NCBI GenBank assembly: GCA_029239415.1
Contig: JAQZAY010000013.1
Location: 1 to 26,242, forward strand
From: Pseudomonas sp.
Lineage (GTDB): Bacteria; Pseudomonadota; Gammaproteobacteria; Pseudomonadales; Pseudomonadaceae
DNA: 26,242 nucleotides
Reading direction: 5' to 3'
Shown here: positions 1 through 5,928 of the stretch, piece after piece
How positions within the stretch are numbered: position 1 is the first letter of the stretch
Layout: each line of letters opens with the position of its first letter
Notes under the pieces: generated by a model
Told to the model about the DNA's origin: nothing
Databases searched by the model: none
Seen by the model: only the letters and a program-made list of their open reading frames with translations
Position numbers and translations under genes: made by a program

Positions 1-1272
1 CTGGATGAACAGCACGAACTTGTCGTACAGCCAGCCGGCGCGCTCGGCGATCTCGCGGGCGTTCTGGGTCTGGCGCTCCTGCTTCCACAGGCTGTCGATC
101 ACCCGCAGGGTGGCCAGCAGCGTGGTCGGGCTGACGATGATGATCTGCCGGTCGAACGCTTCCTGGAACAGGTTCGGCTCGGCTTGCAGGGCGGCCGAAA
201 ACGCTGCCTCGATCGGCACGAAGAGCAACACGAAATCCAGGCTGTGCAGGCCATCGAGGCGACTGTAGTCCTTGCCGGAAAGCCCCTTGACATGGTTGCG
301 CAGCGATAGCACGTGCTGCTTGAGCGCCGCCTGGCCGGCCTGGCCGTCGGTGTCGCTGACAAACTGCTGATAGGCCGTGAGACTGACCTTGGCGTCGACC
401 ACCACCTGCTTGCCGCCCGGCATCATGATCAGTACATCGGGCTGGAAGCGCTCGCCATCGGCGCTCTTGAGGCTGACCTGGGTCTGGTACTCGCGCCCCT
501 TTTCCAGGCCCGCGTGCTCGAGCACCCGCTCAAGAATCAGTTCGCCCCAGTTGCCCTGGGTCTTCTGGCCCTTGAGGGCCTGGGTCAAGTTGGTGGCCTC
601 ATCGCTCAGGCGCTGGTTGAGCTGCTGCAGGCGCTCCAGTTCCTTGGCCAGGGAAAAGCGCTCGCGGGCCTCTTGCTGGTAGCTTTCCTCGACGCGTTTC
701 TCGAACGACTGGATACGTTCCTTGAGCGGGTCGAGCAGTTGGCCCAGGTGCTGCTGGCTGGCCTGGGCGAAGCGCTGCTCGCGCTCGTCGAAGATCTTGG
801 TGGCCAGGTCGGAAAACTGCGCGCGCAAGGTGTCGCGTGCCTCCTGCAGGTCCTCGAGGCGCTGCTGGTGGCTTTCCTGCTGTTCGCGCAGCTCGGCGGC
901 CAGGCCCGCGGCCTGCGCTTCCAGGCGACGCAGCTCGGCCTCGCGGGTGGAGCGTTCGAGCTGCCAGGCGTGGGCGGCGTCGCGAGCGTTGTCGCGCTCG
1001 ATCTGCAGCAGCTCGAGTTCACGGCCTTGGGCGGCCAGGCTGGCTTGCTTGGCGGCGTTGGCTTCGCTGAGGTCGCTGATCTCGTCGCGGCTGGCTTCAA
1101 GCTGGGCCTGCAGGCTCTCCTGCGCCAGCTGCGCGCTGCTCAAGCGTTCTTCGATCAGGGCCATCTGGCCATGGCGCAACGCCAACCGCCGCTGCACATG
1201 CAACGCCCAGCCCAGGCACGGCAATGCCGCGACTACCATGCCCAGCACGATGCTGGCCAGATCCACCGCCAT
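1..1272 (-). CDS. rmuC: DNA recombination protein RmuC (C-terminus beyond window edge)
   Basis: The minus frame from the ATG at 1272 stays open to base 1, giving 424 visible residues with no stop. Residues about 5-24 form a hydrophobic N-terminal anchor. Residues about 35-210 are rich in E, Q, R and L in heptad-like order, as expected for a long coiled coil. The RmuC core follows, with the segments GNWGELILERVLEHAGL, VVVDAKVSLTAYQQF, DFVLLFVPIEAAF and SPTTLLATLRVI. The VDAKV stretch belongs to a PD-(D/E)xK-like nuclease fold. The family limits inversions and rearrangements in E. coli; the biochemical activity is inferred. The ribosome site before 1272 is weak (GGGG). It may be cotranscribed with the Sel1 gene 62 bases upstream. 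Most family members run about 450-500 residues, so only a short tail is missing. Long reading frames on the plus strand here are shadows. Confidence 0.95.
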   Translation of the reverse strand, partial: MAVDLASIVLGMVVAALPCLGWALHVQRRLALRHGQMALIEERLSSAQLAQESLQAQLEASRDEISDLSEANAAKQASLAAQGRELELLQIERDNARDAAHAWQLERSTREAELRRLEAQAAGLAAELREQQESHQQRLEDLQEARDTLRAQFSDLATKIFDEREQRFAQASQQHLGQLLDPLKERIQSFEKRVEESYQQEARERFSLAKELERLQQLNQRLSDEATNLTQALKGQKTQGNWGELILERVLEHAGLEKGREYQTQVSLKSADGERFQPDVLIMMPGGKQVVVDAKVSLTAYQQFVSDTDGQAGQAALKQHVLSLRNHVKGLSGKDYSRLDGLHSLDFVLLFVPIEAAFSAALQAEPNLFQEAFDRQIIIVSPTTLLATLRVIDSLWKQERQTQNAREIAERAGWLYDKFVLFIQ

Positions 1273-1334
1273 AGCTACCCCGACAAGTCCTACGAATCAT
1301 GAGCGCAGCTTATCAGCCTGGCGCTGCCCTGGCC

Positions 1335-1763
1335 TCACGCCTGCGGCAATTGCCTGAGCAGGCGCCGCGCTTCCTGGGAACCTCTGGCGGCAGCCAGTTC
1401 CAGCCAGTAACGCGCCTGGTCGGGCGCATTGACGTGCGGTTGCGCGCACAGCCGGCCGTACTCGAGCTGGGCACGCCGATCGCCCGCACGGGCAGCCTGG
1501 CGCAGCAGTTCGTGGCCAATGCGCCGGTCGCGGGCATTGTCGCAGTCCTGGCAGAGCATCTGCCCGAGCCGGCTCTGGGCTACCACCACTCCTTGGCGGG
1601 CGGGCTGCTTGAGCAGGCGACCGGCAAAGTGCTTGACGCTAGGCTTGTCACCCAGACGCGGGCTGTCCAGCAGCCAGAGGGCCACCTTCAGCGTGAAGCG
1701 CTTGGGTTCGGGCAATGGCGTTGGGGCCGAGGAATCAGCGAAATGTTTACCGCGAAATATCAT
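1335..1763 (-). CDS. Small Sel1-repeat protein
   Basis: This encodes 142 residues from the ATG at 1763. Its second half has Sel1-like alpha-helical repeats: about residues 60-95 (RLGQMLCQDC..ARDRRIGHELLRQAARAGD) and 97-130 (AQLEYGRLCA..NAPDQARYWLELAAARGS), with the spaced A/G/Y/W/AA pattern of the family. Sel1 repeats are protein-interaction scaffolds, so no enzymatic role is suggested. There is no signal peptide. A TTG at 1781 would add six residues. I prefer 1763 because a promoter-like pair (see 1797-1825) would place the transcript start near 1790, leaving a normal leader. The gene is followed by rmuC on the same strand after 62 bases. The specific function is unknown. Confidence 0.8.
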   Translation of the reverse strand: MIFRGKHFADSSAPTPLPEPKRFTLKVALWLLDSPRLGDKPSVKHFAGRLLKQPARQGVVVAQSRLGQMLCQDCDNARDRRIGHELLRQAARAGDRRAQLEYGRLCAQPHVNAPDQARYWLELAAARGSQEARRLLRQLPQA

Positions 1764-1796
1764 GACTAAAAGCGATGGCAATTCGAGAGGCGCGCC

Positions 1797-1825
1797 ACTC
1801 TACTCCTTTTTCCGCCGAATGGCAG
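1797..1825 (-). promoter_or_regulatory. Candidate sigma70 promoter for the Sel1 gene and rmuC
   Basis: Read on the minus strand, CTGCCA (1825-1820) and TAGAGT (1802-1797) are separated by 17 bases. Each matches the sigma70 hexamer at four of six positions. The predicted start near 1790 lies just upstream of the ATG at 1763. This rests on visual matching only. Confidence 0.4.
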
Positions 1826-1868
1826 GTCGATTTCTTACAGAAAAAATAAAAAAATCATGTTTTTTTCT

Positions 1869-2068
1869 TGACGATTTTTTCTTCCTGCATGGCTGTCAGT
1901 AAACTGCCAGACGGATTGTAGGACAGAGTTGAAAATCCTGGCACGCCCGTACTAGAGCAAGCGTGCGGGACAATCCACAGAAGCTGTGGATAACTCAGTG
2001 GACAACCCCCTCCTGGCGACCGCAAACCCCCGTGGAATGGGGCCTAAAGTCAAACTGACGATTTTTTC
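1869..2068 (+). repeat. 13-base direct repeat TGACGATTTTTTC
   Basis: TGACGATTTTTTC occurs identically at 1869-1881 and 2056-2068, flanking the DnaA-box-like sequences. The two copies are 187 bases apart. Each is followed by a pyrimidine-rich stretch, and each lies near other T runs. No third exact copy was noticed. Confidence 0.7.
1971..2005. promoter_or_regulatory. DnaA-box-like inverted pair
   Basis: TGTGGATAA at 1985-1993 is the exact reverse complement of the consensus DnaA box TTATCCACA. It forms a perfect inverted repeat with the sequence to its left: ATCCACAG (1973-1980), a 3-base spacer, then CTGTGGAT (1984-1991). A third, degenerate copy, AGTGGACAA, lies at 1997-2005. DnaA binding is inference; a palindromic site for another regulator is also possible. 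Confidence 0.5.
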
Positions 2069-2251
2069 ACCAGCTCGAATTAGTGTTTTTTTTCATTGAC
2101 TTAAGCGCGTAGCCGAGTCATTGGCGGGTATCCGCCCGTCTGTTTCGAGGGTGTAACAGCCAAGGGGCTTGTGGTGCATACACCCGCAATTACCCGAGCT
2201 CAGTGGTTGAAAAGCGGGGTCTCGCCCTGGCCAGGCGGACCCTGCCCCTCT

Positions 2252-2515
2252 TCACATTACTCCTCCATTGAGAGATACTGCTCGGCTCGACGCGACAACA
2301 GCACAAGATGCTTGCCAGGCGTCATCGATTGCTGTAACGTGGCCGCCGTTAGTACCAAGCTTGAAAGTCAATTCAGGCCATAGTGTCCTTACAGCCTCCT
2401 GCCTTATCACCGTGCAGCAGCTGTCGAAACCAGGACCGGCCCACTCGATGGTTCCCTCGGCATTCCATACCTGCCCCAGCCAGAACCTCCCGGAAAAATT
2501 GATCAGGATCTTCAT
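2252..2515 (-). CDS. Doubtful small hypothetical protein
   Basis: A minus ORF from the ATG at 2515 encodes 87 residues, beginning MKILINFSGRFWLGQVWN. The same frame extends back to a TTG at 2602 (116 residues). The composition (I, N, F, W, K present; not dominated by R, A or P) is less shadow-like than other spurious frames. GC3 is only moderate, and the codons include several AGG and other codons rare in Pseudomonas. No clear Shine-Dalgarno precedes any of the candidate starts. I recognise no family. It could be an acquired orphan gene or chance. Confidence 0.25.
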   Translation of the reverse strand: MKILINFSGRFWLGQVWNAEGTIEWAGPGFDSCCTVIRQEAVRTLWPELTFKLGTNGGHVTAIDDAWQASCAVVASSRAVSLNGGVM

Positions 2516-2614
2516 CCAGAGGCCGAGAACCTTGCCCTGGCTGCATGCCTGCGTTCCCATGTACCTACCAGTCAGCCCAGCGCCACTCTTATTGCGCTCC
2601 AACTGGCTGTCCTG

Positions 2615-2667
2615 TTCCAGACAGGTTCAGCGTCCTGATTAAATTGCGACGCTGCTGGAACGTTTTT
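2615..2667 (+). terminator. Terminator-like hairpin with T run on the plus strand
   Basis: TTCCAG (2615-2620) and CAGCGTC (2628-2634) pair with GACGCTG (2648-2654) and CTGGAA (2655-2660). This makes 13 base pairs interrupted by a 7-base bulge on the left arm. It is followed by CGTTTTT (2661-2667). The form is that of a Rho-independent terminator on the plus strand. No plus-strand gene ends just before it, so it may end a small RNA or act in the leader of the gene at 2716. Confidence 0.45.
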
Positions 2668-2715
2668 ATCGTGCACGGCTCGAATCCGTGTCTATTGCAG
2701 GAACATCCAATAACT

Positions 2716-2940
2716 ATGACGCACAATCATCATTTCCAGGCTGCGGTTAGCACCTTGTCCCAGGCATTCGCCCCTCTGAACTGCCTGATCTTCGCCCCAC
2801 GCAAGGGCAGCTTCAGCTTTACCCTGGTCGACGAGCATGGCATTGCCTGCCATACCGAACGCCTGTATCCAGAGCAGTACAAGACGGCCGAGCCGCTGCA
2901 GGCCATCATCGATCGCACCCGGCAGTCGCTGACCGCCTGA
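2716..2940 (+). CDS. Small conserved-looking hypothetical protein (74 aa)
   Basis: This encodes 74 residues from the ATG at 2716, beginning MTHNHHFQAAVSTLSQAF. It is soluble, with no signal peptide or membrane segment. The middle reads as short beta strands (NCLIFAPRKGSFSFTLVDEHG). The end is a likely helix (EPLQAIIDRTRQSL). Codon use is typical of Pseudomonas, unlike the preceding interval. A purine-rich AGGAA ends about 13 bases before the ATG, rather far for a ribosome site. Upstream in-frame starts (2545) run through low-quality sequence and the terminator-like hairpin, so they were not used. I do not recognise a named family. A strong inverted repeat follows the stop. Confidence 0.65.
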   Translation: MTHNHHFQAAVSTLSQAFAPLNCLIFAPRKGSFSFTLVDEHGIACHTERLYPEQYKTAEPLQAIIDRTRQSLTA

Positions 2941-2953
2941 GTCGTTTTTCGCC

Positions 2954-2999
2954 AGGCAAGCCTGCCTTGGGAGCGCTGAGCCGGTGCTCCGGCTTGCCT
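2954..2999. repeat. Large inverted repeat after the 74-aa gene
   Basis: AGGCAAGCC (2954-2962) pairs perfectly with GGCTTGCCT (2991-2999), and an inner GGAGC (2970-2974) pairs with GCTCC (2986-2990). The result is a two-part hairpin 13 bases after the stop at 2940. It lacks a following T run. It resembles the GGCTTGCC-type palindromes dispersed in Pseudomonas genomes, or it may be a transcription barrier. Confidence 0.6.
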
Positions 3000-3231
3000 C
3001 GCGATATCCCTGAAAGCCTATCGCCATCCTTCCTCACACCCGGTCCTGGTAATTGCCTGAAGGCATATAGGTACCGCGGCGCTTGCTCCAATCGATTTAA
3101 AAACAGTCCTTTACACCACGGTTATCACACTACACTTCAACTCAAGCGGCGCATGTCGCTTCCGGCGGGCCTGACCATTCAATTGCTGCCAAGCTCCAGT
3201 GCCCGTCGGCCATCTTCAGTTCGAGGCCGCC

Positions 3232-3714
3232 ATGGGTATCGCTGCGAACGAGTTGAGCCAGTACGTGATCCGCCCGACCCTGCTGTATCTGGGCCGGCAT
3301 TGCCCAAGCGCCGAAGCACTGCTGCTCGGGGTTGCCGCCAGCCAATCGGCGCTGGGATCGGCGTTGCATGACAGGCGCGGGCACGGGCTCTATAGAATCT
3401 GTGAGACACGTCACAATTGTCTGTGGGACAAATTCCTTGCCAGGGACCCCGAACTTGCCAGCCTGGTGCGCGGCCTGGCCAGCCAGCATGCCTTTCTCTG
3501 CGGTCCGCATCTCGAGCTCACCGTGAATCTGCGCTATGCCACTGCCATTGCGTGGATGCTCATCGAGGAGCAAGGATCGCCCCTGCCCAGGGCCGATGAT
3601 TTGCTGGGACTGGCACGGATCTGGCGCCAGGCCTTCCATCCGCAGGGCCGCTTGCGCGACTTCACCGATGCGTGGCACGCCTGCATCGATCCACTGGCCC
3701 TGCATGCTTGCTGA
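3232..3714 (+). CDS. Phage-type hypothetical protein (endolysin/structural-protein-like)
   Basis: This encodes 160 residues from the ATG at 3232, with GAGG five bases upstream; a GTG at 3199 is less likely. The pattern is one I associate with a family encoded in Pseudomonas phages and prophages: an N-terminal RPTLLYLG helix; AEALLLGVAASQSALGSAL, resembling the LLGTAAQES.LG segment around the catalytic Glu of lysozyme-like domains; an H..CWD.FL box; NLRYATAIA; and LP.ADDLLGLARIWRQAF, resembling LPAADDIEGLAAYWK. The Glu expected in AAQES is replaced here by Ser (AASQS), so hydrolytic activity is doubtful. No other phage gene is nearby. It is probably a domesticated or relic phage gene. The family match is from memory of sequence patterns. 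Confidence 0.6.
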   Translation: MGIAANELSQYVIRPTLLYLGRHCPSAEALLLGVAASQSALGSALHDRRGHGLYRICETRHNCLWDKFLARDPELASLVRGLASQHAFLCGPHLELTVNLRYATAIAWMLIEEQGSPLPRADDLLGLARIWRQAFHPQGRLRDFTDAWHACIDPLALHAC

Positions 3715-3858
3715 AGTTTCCTACGAGGGAATCAGAAAGACCTGCCGATATAAGTAAGATTGTCCTACAAAACCGCTCTATCTCCGGGGATTGAGCCTAT
3801 AGCGCGCCGAGGGAAATGTTGGTAGCGTTCGCTCCGGAGATCCCAAGGAGTTCTAATA

Positions 3859-5121
3859 ATGAAAAAAGTAATGCTCAAATCTTCCCTCGCCGTTGCCGTA
3901 ACGCTTGCTTCCAGCCAACTGCTCGCCAGCGGTTTCGCGCTCAATGAACAAAGCATCAGCGGCATGGGGGTAGGTTTCGCGGGTCGTTCTTCCGCTGCCG
4001 AAGATGCCAGTACCATTTATGGAAACCCTGCCGGCATGTCACGCCTCAAGCGCGAGCAAGTCACCGTGGGCGGTGCCGCCGTCATTGCCAAGACCGACAT
4101 CAAGGGTGGCAGCAACCTGGGTGGCGAGACCGACGGCGACATGGTTCCGGTCGTCGGCGTGCCCATGGGCTATTACGTAAAGCCCTTGGATGAGCACTGG
4201 AGCGTCGGTTTCGGCCTCTACGTACCATTCGGCCTGGTGACCGACTACGGCAGCGACGATGCCGCACGCTACTGGGTCAAGAAAAGCCGTGTCGAAGTCA
4301 TCACCCTCCAGCCTACCGTCAGCTATGCCTTCAATGACCGGGTGTCGATCGGTTTCGGCCCGACCATCAACCGTATCGAGGGTGAACTGGGTTCCAACCT
4401 GATCAACCCCTTCACCCCAGGCCGCAATGACGGTCAAGTGAAGATCAAGGGCGACGACACTGCCGTGGGCTATAACATCGGCCTCCTGGTGCAGGCCACC
4501 GACAGGACTCGCCTGGGCCTGACCTACCACTCCATGGTCGACTACAAGCTCGAAGGCAAGACCCGGGTGAGCACCCCATTGATCGGCCCGTTCAACGGCG
4601 ACAAGTTCGATGCATCTTTGAAGATCAAGACACCGGAATCGGTGGACCTGTCGATCACCCACGAACTGGACGACCAGTGGACGCTCTACGCCGGCAGCAC
4701 CTGGACCCGCTGGAGCCGTCTGGAAGACATCACCGTTCAGAACGACGTACCGCAGCCACTGGTCGGCTCGGCATTCGAGACCATCAGCGAGGAGCAGAAC
4801 TGGCACGACACCTGGGCTCACGCCATCGGTGCCACTTACAAGCTGAACAAGCAATGGACGCTGCGCACCGGCTTCACTGTCGACCAGTCGCCGACCAACA
4901 ACCATGACCGTTCGCCTCGCATCCCGACCGGCGATCGCAAGATATTCAGCGTCGGCGCAGGCTGGAGCCCGACCGATGACATGACCATCGACGTGGCCTA
5001 CTCCTATCTCTGGGAGGAGGACACCAAGATCAACCTGGCCAGTACAAGCAAAGGCCGTTACCAGGCCAAGTACGAAAACGTCGCCCATGGCGTAGGTGCT
5101 TCGCTGACCTACCGTTTCTGA
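3859..5121 (+). CDS. FadL-family outer-membrane transport protein
   Basis: This encodes 420 residues with a clear signal peptide: MKK, then a hydrophobic stretch to LLAS, with probable cleavage after residue 24 to give GFALNEQ. The mature N-terminus GFALNEQSISGMG followed by NPAGM (56-60) is the FadL/TodX/OMPP1 signature. The rest alternates as beta strands and ends in ...LTYRF, with the terminal Phe typical of outer-membrane barrels. The family takes up long-chain fatty acids and other hydrophobic compounds by lateral diffusion through a 14-strand barrel; the substrate here is not shown by sequence. AAGGAG lies upstream at about the right distance. No fad or degradation genes adjoin. It ends at a shared terminator (5143-5166). 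Confidence 0.93.
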   Translation: MKKVMLKSSLAVAVTLASSQLLASGFALNEQSISGMGVGFAGRSSAAEDASTIYGNPAGMSRLKREQVTVGGAAVIAKTDIKGGSNLGGETDGDMVPVVGVPMGYYVKPLDEHWSVGFGLYVPFGLVTDYGSDDAARYWVKKSRVEVITLQPTVSYAFNDRVSIGFGPTINRIEGELGSNLINPFTPGRNDGQVKIKGDDTAVGYNIGLLVQATDRTRLGLTYHSMVDYKLEGKTRVSTPLIGPFNGDKFDASLKIKTPESVDLSITHELDDQWTLYAGSTWTRWSRLEDITVQNDVPQPLVGSAFETISEEQNWHDTWAHAIGATYKLNKQWTLRTGFTVDQSPTNNHDRSPRIPTGDRKIFSVGAGWSPTDDMTIDVAYSYLWEEDTKINLASTSKGRYQAKYENVAHGVGASLTYRF

Positions 5122-5142
5122 CGGATTTGCCTGCATGACGAG

Positions 5143-5166
5143 AAACCGCCCTTGTGGCGGTTTTTT
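5143..5166 (+). terminator. Rho-independent terminator between convergent genes
   Basis: AAACCGCC (5143-5150), a five-base loop and GGCGGTTT (5156-5163) are followed by further Ts on the plus strand, 21 bases after the FadL-type gene stops. On the minus strand the same stem is followed by a short T-containing stretch, so it may also stop transcription of the converging peroxidase gene. Confidence 0.9.
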
Positions 5167-5210
5167 CGTGCAGGAGCATGGGCCGCCTCCCGAAGGCGTG
5201 AGCCGACAGC

Positions 5211-5762
5211 TCACTTCTGCGAAGCGATCGCCTTCTCGATAGCCGCCTTGAACTCCGGATCATCCGGCTTGGTCAGGCTCGAGAAACTGGCGATGACCTT
5301 GCCTCGCCGATCAACCACATACTTGTAGAAATTCCACTTCGGCGCACTGCTCTGATCGGCCAGCTCCTTGAACAAGGGGATGGCATCGTCGCCGCGAACC
5401 GGTTGCGCCTTGGTCATGGTGAAGGTGACGCCGTAGTTGGCGTAGCAGACCTTGGCGGTCTTGTCGCTGTCGGCGTCTTCCTGCTTGAAGTCGTTGGAAG
5501 GCACGCCGAGCATCTCCAGGCCTTGCTCGCGGTACACCTTGTAGGCGCCTTCGAGACCTTCGAACTGGGGCGCGAAGCCGCAATAGCTGGCGGTGTTGAT
5601 CACCACCAGCGGCTTGCCGCCAAAGCGCTGGCACAGGTCGACCGACGCCTTGCCGCGCAGTTCCGGCAAGCTGCCCTGCAACAATGCCGGGCAATCCGCC
5701 GCCCAGGTCGAAGCGGCGGTGGCGAGGGTCAACAGCGGTATCGACAACCAGCGTGCACGCAT
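5211..5762 (-). CDS. Secreted glutathione peroxidase-family protein
   Basis: This encodes 183 residues. A signal peptide ([21 protein letters not shown], cleavage near 21/22) predicts a periplasmic location. The thioredoxin-fold core has [16 protein letters not shown] with the peroxidatic Cys61, Gln94 in an altered NDFKQED (usual form NQFGxQEP), a possible resolving Cys106 in [10 protein letters not shown], and Trp143-Asn144 in PKWNF. So the Cys-Gln-Trp-Asn tetrad seems present, but the Gln loop is one residue shorter than normal. Family members reduce hydroperoxides with glutathione or, for non-animal types, thioredoxin. AGGAGAACCAAG precedes the ATG. It is the last gene of a minus-strand series. 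Confidence 0.9.
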   Translation of the reverse strand: MRARWLSIPLLTLATAASTWAADCPALLQGSLPELRGKASVDLCQRFGGKPLVVINTASYCGFAPQFEGLEGAYKVYREQGLEMLGVPSNDFKQEDADSDKTAKVCYANYGVTFTMTKAQPVRGDDAIPLFKELADQSSAPKWNFYKYVVDRRGKVIASFSSLTKPDDPEFKAAIEKAIASQK

Positions 5763-5805
5763 CTTGGTTCTCCTGCCTAGGAATCCTTGAACCTGCAGGT
5801 TACGC

Positions 5806-5928
5806 CTAACATACGCCCATGCCCATCTGCATCAACGCCATCCCGCTCTTCTGCCAACCCCACCAGGCGAGTGTCAACAGCGCAAGCATGGCAGGCAGCA
5901 GCAGCCAAAGAAGCGCGCAGCGGTTCAT
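5806..5928 (-). CDS. 40-residue small membrane protein coupled to the MFS gene
   Basis: The start codon at 5928-5926 overlaps the MFS stop as ATGA, and the frame runs 40 residues to a TAG at 5808-5806. The peptide begins [18 protein letters not shown] and is hydrophobic from about residue 5 to 25 (one membrane helix), with a Trp-rich exit (WWGWQKSG) and a Met-rich tail ([11 protein letters not shown]). The stop/start overlap argues for real, coupled translation. No family is recognised. It could modulate or accompany the transporter, or be a membrane-targeting peptide; either role is inference. Confidence 0.55.
   Translation of the reverse strand: MNRCALLWLLLPAMLALLTLAWWGWQKSGMALMQMGMGVC

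Larger units (their letters stand above)
1764..2715. other. Long largely non-coding interval, AT-rich at its left end
   Basis: No convincing conserved gene was found here. From the left it contains: an AT-rich block (about 1830-1885) with A7-TCATG-T7 (1848-1866); a 13-base direct repeat; an inverted pair of DnaA-box-like sequences (1971-1993); a short GC hairpin (GGCGG-GTAT-CCGCC, about 2124-2137); a GGGTGTA...TACACCC inverted pair near 2149-2185; a doubtful minus ORF (2252-2515 or longer); and a terminator-like structure with a T run (2615-2667). Just before the gene at 2716 lies a T-arm-like hairpin (2674-2690). Base composition is visibly lower in GC than in the flanking genes, which would fit either a regulatory/ncRNA region or acquired DNA. 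Confidence 0.6.

Noticed and set aside
313..1302. 329-residue plus-strand frame opposite rmuC
   Set aside because: It is the shadow of the rmuC frame in GC-rich DNA; it is L/A/Q-rich without family motifs, and rmuC is clearly read on the minus strand.
2171..2642. Two overlapping plus-strand frames (70 and 124 codons) in the gene-poor interval
   Set aside because: No ribosome site or family resemblance; the longer one ends within the terminator-like hairpin.
2620..2700. Complete tRNA gene ending at the T-arm-like hairpin
   Set aside because: No matching acceptor stem, D-arm or anticodon arm could be found upstream; only the T-arm-like part is present.
4039..5214. 391-residue minus-strand frame opposite the FadL-type gene
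   Set aside because: It lies antisense to a well-supported barrel protein; composition (V, G, D, H-rich) and lack of motifs mark it as a shadow.
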